Source: Bifidobacterium sp.
Lineage (GTDB): Bacteria; Actinomycetota; Actinomycetes; Actinomycetales; Bifidobacteriaceae
Direction of reading: 5' to 3'
DNA length: 64,000 bases
Assembly (NCBI GenBank): GCA_022640915.1
Contig: JALCCT010000003.1
Coordinates: forward strand, 85,877-149,876
The notes under the pieces were generated by a model. The model did not search any database and was not told the DNA's origin. It worked only from the letters and a program-made list of their open reading frames with translations. Each line of letters begins with the position of its first letter. The stretch's first letter is position 1. Shown in pieces: positions 45,863 to 55,300 of the stretch. The translations under genes and the position numbers were made by a program.

Positions 45863-45984
45863 CAGCCTTGCCTCGCCTTCCAACGTGGATTTTTCTTATT
45901 GATGACGTACAGGTGGCCCCTGCGGCGCACGATGGACGAGCCATCCTTGTGAGCTAGGGAGCGAATCGACGCTTTGACTTTCAT
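45862..45984 (-). CDS. rpmJ: Ribosomal protein L36, zinc-free form (missing from ORF track)
   Basis: Reading the minus strand from 45984 gives a 40-residue protein: [14 protein letters not shown], then [22 protein letters not shown]. This is the L36 B-type pattern. The CxxC and C-x-H zinc ligands of L36 A-type are absent. It is too short for the ORF track but fits between rpmE and rpmF with no waste, its stop overlapping the rpmF start by one base. Confidence 0.93.
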   Translation of the reverse strand: MKVKASIRSLAHKDGSSIVRRRGHLYVINKKNPRWKARQG

Positions 45985-46052
45985 GAGATATTCTTTTCGT
46001 TTTTTCGGATCGACGATTGCTGAATCGGTGGGGGAGACGAGGCAAAGAGCGC

Positions 46053-46325
46053 TCAGTCCTGCGCCTTGTCGTGCCTGCCGTAGCGGGCTCTGAACTTCTG
46101 CACTTGGCCGGCGGTGTCGAGCACGACGTTCTTGCCTGTGTAGAAGGGGTGGCTATACGAGGAGACCTCTACGTTCACCAGCGGATAGGTGTTGCCGTCC
46201 TCCCATTCGATGGCTGGCAGCTGCGAGGCCTTAGCTGCGAGCGTCGATTTGGTGAGGAAGGATCGGTTCGCGGAGCGGTCGTGGAAGACGACGTATCCGT
46301 ATATTGGATGGATGTCGGATTTCAT
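46053..46325 (-). CDS. rpmE: Ribosomal protein L31 type B (zinc-free)
   Basis: 90 residues: [29 protein letters not shown] and [29 protein letters not shown] are diagnostic of L31 type B, which lacks the CxxC of type A. It replaces the zinc form under zinc limitation and lets the zinc protein be recycled. The ATG at 46325 follows AAGGA; the track start lies 18 codons earlier. Confidence 0.96.
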   Translation of the reverse strand: MKSDIHPIYGYVVFHDRSANRSFLTKSTLAAKASQLPAIEWEDGNTYPLVNVEVSSYSHPFYTGKNVVLDTAGQVQKFRARYGRHDKAQD

Positions 46326-46375
46326 ATGATTCCTTGGATTGTCAATAGTGGTTCTAGTGGTTCTCCACGCGCGGA

Positions 46376-46681
46376 TCACCAGCTGGATTTGGTGACCCCT
46401 GGCAGCTCGCCGCGATGCGCCTTCTCACGCAGATTGATGCGCGAGAGGCCGAATTTGCGGTTGAACGCGCGCGGACGCCCGTCGATGCTGTCGCGATTGC
46501 GCAGCCGCACCGGGCTGGCGTTGCGGGGCAACGCCAGCAGCTTGCGCATGGCCTCCTCGCGTTCTTCGACGCCTAAGTGCGGGTTGACGCTGTCGCGCTT
46601 GTATTGGGCGCGGCGCTCGGCGTATTTGGCGACAATCTGCTCACGCTGCCGTTCCCGATAGATTTTGCTGGTTTTGGCCAT
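46376..46681 (-). CDS. rpsN: Ribosomal protein S14, zinc-free long form
   Basis: 101 residues starting [24 protein letters not shown] with the S14 core [22 protein letters not shown] and [17 protein letters not shown]. The long form without CxxC is the C-minus paralogue used when zinc is scarce. It is co-directional with rpmG upstream and rpmE downstream. Confidence 0.97.
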   Translation of the reverse strand: MAKTSKIYRERQREQIVAKYAERRAQYKRDSVNPHLGVEEREEAMRKLLALPRNASPVRLRNRDSIDGRPRAFNRKFGLSRINLREKAHRGELPGVTKSSW

Positions 46682-46760
46682 GCTGATATTCCTTATTTTT
46701 CGATGATGGTTGTCGGGCGGTTGCGTATCTTCGTTCGCGAATGCTTGGTGGCGAGTTGCC

Positions 46761-46931
46761 TCAGCGGGTTTCGCGGAAGATCACGCGCCTGCGCACGACG
46801 GGGTCGAACTTGAGCAGTTCGAGGCGGTCCGGCGTGTTCCGACGGTTTTTCGTGGTGGTGTAGGTCGAGCCGGTTCCTGCGCTCGAGCGCAGGGTGATGA
46901 CAGGTCGGAGCACTGAAGCCTTGTTGGCCAT
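46761..46931 (-). CDS. rpmG: Ribosomal protein L33, zinc-free form (missing from ORF track)
   Basis: Reading the minus strand from 46931 gives 56 residues: [21 protein letters not shown], then [33 protein letters not shown]. This is a clear L33 with the Cys pairs lost. AAAGGATGAGCT precedes the ATG. The track instead lists an ORF in the wrong frame over this region (46693-46938). Confidence 0.95.
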   Translation of the reverse strand: MANKASVLRPVITLRSSAGTGSTYTTTKNRRNTPDRLELLKFDPVVRRRVIFRETR

Positions 46932-47061
46932 AGCTCATCCTTTCTTTTCTGAAGCTGTTTTGCGTAGCTGTGGAGTGGAGTCGGGTTATCGGTGACTAAG
47001 CCGGGATCGTGTCAATTGCAGACTGGTGAGCAGGCCACGGCTCGTTTGTGTAGCCTTGTGG

Positions 47062-47313
47062 TCAGCGCAGGCTTTTGGAATCGAGGTATCCCTTGGCCTG
47101 CGCCTGTATGAGGGCTGCCTCGATGCCGATGCGGCTGATGGTCTTGATGCCTTTGGCGCTGATGGTCAGCGTGACGTGGCGGTGCAGCGATGGCACCCAG
47201 TAGCGCTTGCTGTGCAGGTTTGGCTTGAAGGTCCGGCGGGTTTTGCGATGCGAGTGGGAGACGTTGTTGCCGGCTGAAACATGCGTGCTCAGAATTTGAC
47301 ATTGTTTGGTCAT
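47062..47313 (-). CDS. rpmB: Ribosomal protein L28, zinc-free form
   Basis: 83 residues starting MTKQCQILSTHVSAGNNVSHSH, with RTFKPNLHSKRYWVPSL and LTISAKGIKTISRIGIEAAL typical of L28. Only one of the four zinc Cys is left, so it should not bind zinc. It is the first gene of the ribosomal cluster, with a Zur box 18 bp upstream. Confidence 0.94.
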   Translation of the reverse strand: MTKQCQILSTHVSAGNNVSHSHRKTRRTFKPNLHSKRYWVPSLHRHVTLTISAKGIKTISRIGIEAALIQAQAKGYLDSKSLR

Positions 47314-47331
47314 GTCTGCCAATATAGCAAA

Positions 47332-47346
47332 TGAGAATCGTTATCA
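47332..47346. promoter_or_regulatory. Zur box between rpmB and the CobW-like gene
   Basis: TGAGAATCGTTATCA fits the TGANAANNNTTNTCA Zur palindrome of actinobacteria. It lies 18 bp before rpmB and 17 bp before the divergent gene and so can repress both when zinc is plentiful. Confidence 0.85.
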
Positions 47347-47363
47347 CAAATTGAGGGGATGTC

Positions 47364-48200
47364 ATGTCGTATTCCTTGGTATCGCACGCGGACTCGGGGC
47401 TAAACTCAGCAAACGCGCAGCGTGCAGCGCAGCTGGATGTCGTGTTGCTCACCGGAGCCGATCGGCTGTCGCTGGATTCGGTGTCGTTTTCGCTGATGGA
47501 CAGCTGTGAAGGCGTGATTGGCATTGCATATGACGTGCGTGTCGGCGACGGGTTGATTGATCCAGACGGGACCGGCGATCCCGGGCAACCGAATCTCGAC
47601 ATGGAGGTGTCTCGCAGCGTAAGCATGCCGAATGAATCTCGGCTGCGCAGCTCGCGCTCGCATACCTGTTCCATGAGCGATTGCTGTCTAACGTGCACGG
47701 TCAAGCATGATGCGGCGAAAGTGCTTGAACGCTTGCAAGGACAATGCGGCACTGTGCTTATCTCGCTGCCGATAGGAGTCGAGGGGACACCGGTCGCTCA
47801 GTACCTCGACGATTTGTTCAACCTCAACGAGTGGGGTGAGCGTATGCGCATCGCGACCATTGCCAATGCGGTGGGCCTCGACGAATTCGAGGAGCGCTTT
47901 TTCGACGACGAGCCGCTGTGCCTGTCCGGCGCCGGCGAGGATGACGGGGTCTTCGACGCACGGTCCACCGGTGCGGTGGTCTCTCGCCTGATCCGCGAAG
48001 CCAGGCATGTGCTTGAGCTTCCCGTAGCCGGAACAGGCTGTCTGGCCCGCCATGTCGACGCCGCAGGGGACTGCCGTTGCAGAGACATCATCCGTGCGAT
48101 CGCTGGCGACCAGAGCATAGTGTACGAGGACGCCCATGAAATCGCCCTGCACGATCTCATGGGCGTCCAAGAGCAAGGGCTCACCGTACCAGTTGAATGA
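47364..48200 (+). CDS. P-loop-less CobW/COG0523-like protein, Zur-regulated
   Basis: This 278-residue protein has the COG0523 Cys motif in SDCCLTCTVKHDAAKVLERL and the following RIATIANAVGLDEF strand, but the Walker A motif is missing (VLLTGADRLSLDSV where GxxGxGKT would be). The C-terminal CobW_C domain seems absent or very short. Its position opposite rpmB across a Zur box matches the M. tuberculosis Rv0105c-Rv0106 arrangement as I remember it. A role in zinc delivery or sensing is inferred from context. RBS TTGAGGGG precedes the ATG. Confidence 0.72.
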   Translation: MSYSLVSHADSGLNSANAQRAAQLDVVLLTGADRLSLDSVSFSLMDSCEGVIGIAYDVRVGDGLIDPDGTGDPGQPNLDMEVSRSVSMPNESRLRSSRSHTCSMSDCCLTCTVKHDAAKVLERLQGQCGTVLISLPIGVEGTPVAQYLDDLFNLNEWGERMRIATIANAVGLDEFEERFFDDEPLCLSGAGEDDGVFDARSTGAVVSRLIREARHVLELPVAGTGCLARHVDAAGDCRCRDIIRAIAGDQSIVYEDAHEIALHDLMGVQEQGLTVPVE

Positions 48201-48270
48201 CTGCGTCCCCTGCATGAGGTGCCTTGCAAACGGCTGTCGTGCAAGGCACCGTGCCTACGCATGGATCGCG

Positions 48271-51012
48271 CTAAGCTGTGGGCGTGGTTGCCTCGAATTG
48301 TTCGTCGAGGTTCTTCGGAGGTTCGAGCTGCATGGCATGGTCTCTTTGAATTGCGACCGGCTGTGCGGCATCGCTGAAACCGGTCTCGCGCAGGACGCCG
48401 AGCAGCTGGCGCATATCGGCCAGTGCGGAGCGTCCGCGTGCCCCGATATCGGTGAATGCTGAGGACAGTTCCTCGGGCGAAGGCTCTTGGCCGTGTGACT
48501 CATAGTCGTCAAGCATGCGCAGTCCTGCGATCGCCTGATCAATCACGCCGGTCAAGGTATGCGTAACTTCGGCCTGGATGGATGCACTGATGCGGTCGCG
48601 CTCAAGATTTGCGGCAAGTACCTTCTGCTGCTCGCGTTCCGCCCGCAATGCCTCTTCGCGCGTTTGCAGCACCAGCGCGTTCGCGCCACTGGAACGCGCC
48701 CAAAGGGCAAGCGCGATAGTGGCAACGCACAGGATGGCCACGATCATGCTGAATCCAGCGCCGATGAACAGGTCTCTGGCACCAGAACTCTCGTAGTGCC
48801 CTTGTTCGCGTATGTTGAGCAGCGCGTTGATGATCGATACGTATCCGTGGTAGCTGACTGTGATCTTCACCCCGACGAGGGCAGAATTGATGCCAGCTGC
48901 CGCCCAGACCCAGCGCCGGGAGCGTGCTGCGCCATACAACGTGACCGAATACAGAGAAAGCAGGGCAAAGACGTCCATAACGGTTGTCGAAGGAACGAAC
49001 AGGAGCATCAATGCACAGAGTGTCGCAATGCATGCGGCGCTGAATTCGGGTGCTCGCCGGCGCAGCGCCAGCGGCAGGAGCAGCAGAAGCGCTAACGCCG
49101 CGGTAAGCTTCGGATCATCGTAGCCTGCGCTACCGGAGAATATCGAGATAAGGGCGATAGCGATGAGCAGCAGCGTGCTTATGGTATCGACCATGAGATA
49201 GTGGCGTTCCGTCCATTGCGACAGCCGCTCGACCCAATTGAACTCTCCGCCGTGTTGCGGACCGGCCTGTCGCAACGGTTTGGAATGCAACAGTTGCATG
49301 ATGTCGACTAGGCGCGTTCTGAGCACGATAGGGATGGGAACGCTGGTGCTGCGGCGTTCATTGTTGGCAGTGGTAGCGGGGCCGTTGGCATTGTGCGATC
49401 TCAGCGATGGGATCGCACGAGCATTGGCGGGCAAATCGTCTGGGCCAGTTGAATCCAGAGGAGCTGAGCCCTGAGATTGATTCGGATTGGGACAAATCCT
49501 ATCCACGGGGGATTGAGGCGCATCACTCCCGATATACGATGTTTCCAGATCGCCGTCAGGTGATACTGCCTGATCGTGGCTAGCCGCAGCCGCTACCAAT
49601 ACTGCATCACAGGCTCCGTGCGTGGGATCCTCAAGCGCTTGTTCGTGCTGCAACGGTTGGATACGTCGGTTCGTGGCATCGTGCAGCTGTCCGATATCAC
49701 TTGACCGTTCAGTGCCACGCATCGGCGAATGTGCGGATGCATTGGCGCCTGACCGTTGTGTTTCTTTTGCATATGGTACAAACGCCTGCACCTCAAACCC
49801 GCCGCCGATCCGTGGTCCGCACGACAGCGTGCCTCGCACCGATTCGACGCGCTCGCGCATCCCGATCAAGCCATAGCCGGGCTGATGGCCGTCCATAGCG
49901 GCACCTGCCCCGCGTCCATTGTCACATACCGATATGGCGATGCCATGCTCTTGCCACTGTTCCTCGATCTGGACGGCTGCGTGCGGACCGGCATACTTTC
50001 GTACATTCGTCAACGACTCCTGCACGATGTGATATAACGTGCCACTTACCCTTGGCGTGAGCGATTGCGGAGTTGGTGTTCCTGTGATGCGGCGTGTGAT
50101 ATGGCTGTCGGGTGAAGCTGTCTGGGCCTGATCGAGCAATGATCCGATATCGTCGTAATCGGCATGCGACGAGCCCCCAAGCATGCCGAGCACCCGGCGC
50201 ATGTCGTGTAGTGCACGCTCGGATTCATGGCGAATCGTCTCCATCGTGGCGCGGGCTACCGTTGAATTGCGGATGCCGGCGTAGCGTCCGGCATCAGACT
50301 GCACAATGATGATCGACAAGGTGTGTGCCACCACGTCGTGCATGTCGCGCGCGATGCGGGCGCGCTCAGCGAGCGCGGCGATATGCCGCTCCTCGCCCTC
50401 GCGCGCTTCGATGGATGCATTGCGCTCGCGCAGCAGATCAATGGTGGTCAGCCGTGCCCGGGTCCAGTATGCAATGACGATGGTTGAACCCAGGCATATG
50501 CCAATTCCCGCACCCACCGCAGCAGCGGTCTGTGCAAAAGACCCTAGGCAGTTCCATGTGCCGTCGGCCACACAGGAACGCATGGGGGTGCTATTCAGCG
50601 GACCAATGGTCGACAATGCCATTACCAGCGCTGCCAAGGTGCCCATGATGAGAGCCAGCACGATGAAGCGTCGCGTATGTTCCGGCTTGCCGTAAACAAT
50701 CGCCGAGTAGAGCATAACCATGGCCAGCGCATCGCTGAGCACTACTGCGGGACCGGCTATGAGCTGCACGGCGCAGATCACGACGAAAGCGATGGCGCAC
50801 GCCTGCGGCCGCCATCGGCGAAACAGTGCCGGAACCATGAGCGCGAGTCCCCACAGCGTCTGGGCGGTCTGCCCGTAAAAGGCGAAGAGACCCGCAGTGT
50901 CGGACAGCGATCCGCTGATGGCGATAGTGAGCAGGCATCCCAGCGTGAGTACGGCATCAGACGGGCGGAAGTACCGCCGGCACCATGCGCCGAATCGTGA
51001 AGCTGGGTTCAT
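48271..51012 (-). CDS. Tandem sensor histidine kinase with a degenerate second kinase half
   Basis: 913 residues in two parts. Part 1 (about 1-420) has five or six membrane helices, the HisKA_3 dimerisation helix with phospho-acceptor His225 in RARIARDMHDVVAHTLS, and an HATPase_c domain (LTNVRKYAG N-box, CDNGRGAG, YGLIGMRERVE). A long Ser/Ala/Gln-rich linker (about 420-590) leads to part 2 with five more helices and a HisKA_3-like helix in which the His-Asp is lost (ERDRISASIQAEVTHTL) and no ATPase domain follows. Its partner is probably the regulator at 43266-44075. Confidence 0.88.
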   Translation of the reverse strand: MNPASRFGAWCRRYFRPSDAVLTLGCLLTIAISGSLSDTAGLFAFYGQTAQTLWGLALMVPALFRRWRPQACAIAFVVICAVQLIAGPAVVLSDALAMVMLYSAIVYGKPEHTRRFIVLALIMGTLAALVMALSTIGPLNSTPMRSCVADGTWNCLGSFAQTAAAVGAGIGICLGSTIVIAYWTRARLTTIDLLRERNASIEAREGEERHIAALAERARIARDMHDVVAHTLSIIIVQSDAGRYAGIRNSTVARATMETIRHESERALHDMRRVLGMLGGSSHADYDDIGSLLDQAQTASPDSHITRRITGTPTPQSLTPRVSGTLYHIVQESLTNVRKYAGPHAAVQIEEQWQEHGIAISVCDNGRGAGAAMDGHQPGYGLIGMRERVESVRGTLSCGPRIGGGFEVQAFVPYAKETQRSGANASAHSPMRGTERSSDIGQLHDATNRRIQPLQHEQALEDPTHGACDAVLVAAAASHDQAVSPDGDLETSYIGSDAPQSPVDRICPNPNQSQGSAPLDSTGPDDLPANARAIPSLRSHNANGPATTANNERRSTSVPIPIVLRTRLVDIMQLLHSKPLRQAGPQHGGEFNWVERLSQWTERHYLMVDTISTLLLIAIALISIFSGSAGYDDPKLTAALALLLLLPLALRRRAPEFSAACIATLCALMLLFVPSTTVMDVFALLSLYSVTLYGAARSRRWVWAAAGINSALVGVKITVSYHGYVSIINALLNIREQGHYESSGARDLFIGAGFSMIVAILCVATIALALWARSSGANALVLQTREEALRAEREQQKVLAANLERDRISASIQAEVTHTLTGVIDQAIAGLRMLDDYESHGQEPSPEELSSAFTDIGARGRSALADMRQLLGVLRETGFSDAAQPVAIQRDHAMQLEPPKNLDEQFEATTPTA

Positions 51013-51203
51013 GGTTCAAGGCTAGCGCGCCCGGGAGCCCGAAGCCATCGTGCTGGCGGATGATGCTGTTACTGGTGTAACTCAGTACTTGGCGAGTGCC
51101 TGGATTGCGCGATTGCTGCGGGCTGCGGGTAGGCTCATGAGCCGTGGCTTGAGCGAGATGCGAAGGCTTGCGAAACAGACGGTAACGATGGAAGAGTATG
51201 GCT

Positions 51204-52598
51204 ATGACACTGCTGCATGAGTATTACGTTCCGGGGCTGCACGTCGAGGAGCATTCGATCGCGGTGCCGCTCGACTGGTCAGGTACAACGCCTGGTGCCG
51301 CTGCCCATGGGGAGGCAGGGAGAATGGCGGACTCTCTCTCGCTGTTCTACCGTGTATTCAGCGCGCCTGAGCATGCGCATGATGCTGACCTGCCACTGTT
51401 GGTCTACTTGCAAGGCGGTCCGGGCGGCGCAGGACCGAGGCCGCTCAATCCTTCGAGCGACGGATGGATAGCCGAGGCAATCAAGCATTTTCGCGTTATT
51501 GTGCCCGACCAGCGTGGCACTGGACGATCCTCGCGCATTGACGGGCAGGTCATCGCCAGGTTCGAGCGGCCAGAGGATCAAGCGGCATATCTCAAACATT
51601 TCCTCGCTGATTCCATCGTGCGAGATTTCGAGCACCTGCGGCGCACCGAATTCGGTGCCGCTCCATGGGTGACGCTGGGACAGAGTTACGGCGGTTTTCT
51701 GACGCTAACCTATTTGTCGCTGTTTCCGCAAGGGCTTGCGGCCAGTTTCACTTGCGGCGGCATACCGCATGTGCCTGCCAGCGCACGCGAGGTCTACGAG
51801 CATACGTTTCCGCGCGCGGCTGCCAAGACGCGGCAATATTACGAACGCTACCCACAGGATCGTGATCGGGTCGCAGCCGTAGCCGACCGGCTTGCCCAGG
51901 TAGATGCGGCGTCGCAGCCGACATTCCCCAAGCTGCCCAATGGTGACCTGCTGGGCGTCGAGCGCTTGCAAACCTTGGGTGGCGGCTTCGGCATGAAGCC
52001 CAGCTTCGAACGGGTCCATTGGATCTTCGACAGCGCCTTCCTCGATGGTGATGGCGAGCCGAACGACCGGTCTGCGCTAACTGAGGAATTTCTAGCGGCC
52101 GTTGAGTCAGCCACAGCCACAAGCCCTCTCTACTGGCCGTTGCAGGAGTTCATCTATGCCGACGGCGAGCTGGAACAGCCGATCGACTGGGCTGCTCAGC
52201 AGGTGCGCGACGAGCACCCCGAATTCAGTACTTTGCACAGGCCGCTGCTGTTTACCGGAGAGGCAACGTTCCCGTGGATGTTCGAGCAGGAGCGCGCGTT
52301 GCGGCCCTTCCGCCGCGCGATGGACGTGCTCATGGCAGACACCTATTTCGGCGAGATCTACGACATCGGGCAGTTGGCGCGCAACGAAGTGCCGTTGCAG
52401 TCGGCGGTCTATTACGATGATATGTACGTCGACTCGGGCTTGCAGCTCGATACCCTATCGCATATCGGCCACTCACATTACTGGGTTACCAACGAGTTCG
52501 AGCACGACGGGCTGCATGGCGGCACGGTGTTCAGGCGATTGTACGGCGAGGCGCTTGATCGCGGCGATCTGGCTAGGCTATTCCAGCGATTATCATAG
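51204..52598 (+). CDS. Proline iminopeptidase-like alpha/beta hydrolase (S33)
   Basis: The fold and motifs fit S33 peptidases releasing N-terminal Pro: YLQGGPGGAGPRPL (oxyanion hole HGGPG-like), VPDQRGTGRSS, and the nucleophile Ser in TLGQSYGGFLTL. The catalytic His lies near the C-terminus (GHSHYWVTNEFEHDGLHGG). It is about 464 residues. The ATG at 51204 has better spacing from GGAAGAG than the track's 51198. It is followed by proC, consistent with proline metabolism. Confidence 0.87.
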   Translation: MTLLHEYYVPGLHVEEHSIAVPLDWSGTTPGAAAHGEAGRMADSLSLFYRVFSAPEHAHDADLPLLVYLQGGPGGAGPRPLNPSSDGWIAEAIKHFRVIVPDQRGTGRSSRIDGQVIARFERPEDQAAYLKHFLADSIVRDFEHLRRTEFGAAPWVTLGQSYGGFLTLTYLSLFPQGLAASFTCGGIPHVPASAREVYEHTFPRAAAKTRQYYERYPQDRDRVAAVADRLAQVDAASQPTFPKLPNGDLLGVERLQTLGGGFGMKPSFERVHWIFDSAFLDGDGEPNDRSALTEEFLAAVESATATSPLYWPLQEFIYADGELEQPIDWAAQQVRDEHPEFSTLHRPLLFTGEATFPWMFEQERALRPFRRAMDVLMADTYFGEIYDIGQLARNEVPLQSAVYYDDMYVDSGLQLDTLSHIGHSHYWVTNEFEHDGLHGGTVFRRLYGEALDRGDLARLFQRLS

Positions 52599-52671
52599 TC
52601 ACATAAGGCGCTACAACAATCACCACGACGAGAGAACATGCCGCATGCTGATGCGGATGAAGGGGACACTC

Positions 52672-53463
52672 ATGGACAAACCCGTGATCGGATTCATCGG
52701 ATATGGCAACATGGCCCAAGCGATAGCCCAGGGGCTGGTCGACGCCGGCGTGGTGCCAGGAGAGCAGATCGTGGCTTGCGCCGGGCATTTCGACAAATTG
52801 CAGCGCAATGTGGCACTCGTTGGCGCGCAGGCTAAGCACACGGCCGCAGAAGTGGTCGAGGCTGCCGATATCGTGGTTGTCGCGCTTAAGCCCTATCAGA
52901 TCGAAGGCGTGCTCGGCCCGGTGGCCGGGCAACTCAAGGGTGGCAAGCCGTTCATAGTCTCAATCGCCGGAAGTTGGGGTCTGGGGCAGTACCGCCAGCT
53001 GCTGGGCGAGGGAGCGCATGTGCAGTGCGCGATCCCGAACACGCCTATCGCCGTAGGCAAAGGCATCATGGTCACCGAGGAGGCGAATACGCTCAGCGAC
53101 GAGGAGCGGCAGACTTTCGAAGCGGTCTTTTCGCCGATCGCGCAGATCGAGCGAGTCGACAGCGGGCATCTGGGTATCGCCACCGATATCGCCGGCTGCG
53201 GCCCGGCCTTCACCGCTATGTATATTGAGGCGCTTGGCGATGCTGGCGTGCAGCACGGCTTGCAACGCGAGAGCGCCTACCGCCTTGCCGCAGCAATGGT
53301 TGAAGGCGTCGGCGCGCTCTACCTGGCCACCGGAACCCATCCCGGTGCAATGAAAGACGCTGTTTGCTCGCCCGGCGGCACGACTATCCGTGGCGTCGTG
53401 CAACTGGAGAAGGACGGCTTCCGCAGTGCCGTTATCGAAGCCATCAACGCGATCGAGGCGTAA
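52672..53463 (+). CDS. proC: Pyrroline-5-carboxylate reductase
   Basis: ProC carries out the last step of proline synthesis. The NAD(P)-binding N-terminus is VIGFIGYGNMAQAIAQGL, and the C-terminal catalytic domain has DIAGCGPAFTAMYIEAL, DAVCSPGGTTIRGV. It is 263 residues. The ATG at 52672 follows AAGGGGACACTC; the track ORF begins 190 codons earlier within the preceding gene in another frame. The 327-bp gap 53464-53790 up to ychF shows no ORF or clear hairpin. Confidence 0.96.
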   Translation: MDKPVIGFIGYGNMAQAIAQGLVDAGVVPGEQIVACAGHFDKLQRNVALVGAQAKHTAAEVVEAADIVVVALKPYQIEGVLGPVAGQLKGGKPFIVSIAGSWGLGQYRQLLGEGAHVQCAIPNTPIAVGKGIMVTEEANTLSDEERQTFEAVFSPIAQIERVDSGHLGIATDIAGCGPAFTAMYIEALGDAGVQHGLQRESAYRLAAAMVEGVGALYLATGTHPGAMKDAVCSPGGTTIRGVVQLEKDGFRSAVIEAINAIEA

Positions 53464-53790
53464 ACGCTTTAGCTCCGGCCCCTCTTTGTCTCATGCTTTG
53501 TCTCATGCGCAACCGGCGAATGCGACACCGAAGCGGCTGCATCACAGGTTGTCGGATTGCGCCATTCCCGGTTTTTTAGGAGTATATCTTCTCGAGTGCG
53601 GTCAATGACATGTCGGCAAAACTGCCTAATGAATGCCTAAAGATGCACGAATGGGCTTGCCGCAGAGGCACGGGAGTGGAACGCGTTGATGCGGCGACTG
53701 CCGGGTAGGCTAGCGGATTAACGCGTATCATATTTTCGCATTCATATCGTTTTTCCTCACTTAGGGGAGCGTCGCGCTATCCTCGAAGCC

Positions 53791-54885
53791 ATGTCTTTAA
53801 CTATCGGAATCGTCGGCCTACCCAACGTCGGCAAGTCGACTCTTTTTAATGCATTGACCCGCAACAATGTGCTTGCGGAGAATTATCCGTTTGCCACTAT
53901 TGAGCCGAATACCGGCATCGTGCCGCTGCCTGACAAGCGCCTTCCGGTGCTCGCCAAGTTGGTACACACCGAGAAGATCATCCCGGCGACCGTGACTTTT
54001 GTCGATATCGCCGGCATTGTCAAGGGCGCGTCGCAAGGCGAGGGTTTGGGCAACAAGTTCTTAGCCAACATCCGCGAGGCGGACGCGATCTGCGAGGTTG
54101 TACGCACCTTCGTGGATGACGACATTGTGCACGTCAACGGCAAAGTCGATCCTGCGGACGACATCGACACCATCAACACCGAGCTGATCCTCGCCGACTT
54201 GCAGACCATCGAGAATGCACTGCCGAAGCTCGAAAAGGATCTGCGCGGCAAGAAGGTCAGCGGCGAGTACGTCGATGCTGTTAATCAGGCGAAGACGATT
54301 CTTGAGGCTGGCGAAACCATCGATCACGCTGCCGCCGCAGGGAAAATCGACAAAGATGCCATCTACGACCTGCATCTGATGACTGCCAAACCGTTCATCT
54401 ACGTGTTCAATGTGGATGATGACGAACTGCAGGACGATGCGGCTAAGAAAGCGCTCGCCGATTCCGTGGCTCCAGCCAAGGCGATATTCCTTAACGCGCA
54501 GTTCGAGGCTGATCTGACCGAGCTTGACGAGGACGACGCCCGCGAGATGCTCGCCGACGCCGGACTGGACGAATCCGGCCTCGACCAGCTTGCCCGCGTC
54601 GGCTTCGACGTGCTCGGTCTGCAGACCTTCCTTACCGCCGGCGAAAAAGAAGTCCGCGCCTGGCAGATCCATCAGGGCTGGACCGCTCCGCAAGCCGCCG
54701 GCGTTATCCACACCGACTTCGAAAAAGGCTTCATCAAAGCTGAAATCGTCTCCTACGAGGACTTTGTAGCTGCCGAAGGCTCCATGGCTAAGATCAAGGA
54801 CGCCGGTAAGCTTCGCCTCGAGGGCCGCGACTATGTCATGCAGGACGGTGACATAGTGGAGTTCAAGTTCAATGTGAGCAAGTGA
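53791..54885 (+). CDS. ychF: Redox-regulated ATPase YchF (Obg family)
   Basis: YchF is an ATP-preferring Obg-type P-loop protein linked to ribosomes and stress. Motifs: GLPNVGKSTLFNALT (G1), DIAGIVKGASQGEGLGNKFL (G3), NVDDDEL where NKxD would be in GTP-binding relatives, and a C-terminal TGS domain (FLTAGEKEVRAWQIHQG...). It is 364 residues, full length. Confidence 0.97.
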   Translation: MSLTIGIVGLPNVGKSTLFNALTRNNVLAENYPFATIEPNTGIVPLPDKRLPVLAKLVHTEKIIPATVTFVDIAGIVKGASQGEGLGNKFLANIREADAICEVVRTFVDDDIVHVNGKVDPADDIDTINTELILADLQTIENALPKLEKDLRGKKVSGEYVDAVNQAKTILEAGETIDHAAAAGKIDKDAIYDLHLMTAKPFIYVFNVDDDELQDDAAKKALADSVAPAKAIFLNAQFEADLTELDEDDAREMLADAGLDESGLDQLARVGFDVLGLQTFLTAGEKEVRAWQIHQGWTAPQAAGVIHTDFEKGFIKAEIVSYEDFVAAEGSMAKIKDAGKLRLEGRDYVMQDGDIVEFKFNVSK

Positions 54886-54902
54886 ATATTCCGGCCCGGC
54901 TG

Positions 54903-54932
54903 CACAGCATTTAATTTGGGCCGTATGCTGTG
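54903..54932 (+). terminator. Hairpin after ychF
   Basis: CACAGCAT and ATGCTGTG form an 8-bp stem with a 14-nt loop shortly after the stop. There is no T-run. The rest of the 415-bp gap to 55300 holds nothing I can support. Confidence 0.4.
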
Positions 54933-55300
54933 ATCGAGAGGATTCGCGGGCGAAATATATCGGTAGCTTCCGTAACCAACGATCGACGGTTCCCACATCA
55001 CTGGATCGACTCACGTGACTTCACGAAAGATTTCGGCAAGTGCTTTTCCATCGTCGCGACGCCTTGCAGGGGCCGCAGCGTCAAGGAAGTCATCGACGTT
55101 TGCGTTGGTCGGTTGCGTCTTCTGAGCTGCCATGTGACCAGCTTATCGTATTGCTGTGCGAGTGAATCTGCACATAATCGCGAGACCTATGACCTACAGA
55201 TCTATAAACCTATAGAGCATAGGATGTGTCTTGCAACGATTGCTGAGTTGTAACAGACGGTTACTGCAGGTACTTCGGGAAAAAGCCCCGCCCGCATCCG

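Noticed and set aside
46693-46938. 81-codon minus-strand ORF listed in the track
   Set aside because: Out of frame with the real rpmG (46761-46931), which has the L33 sequence and an RBS.
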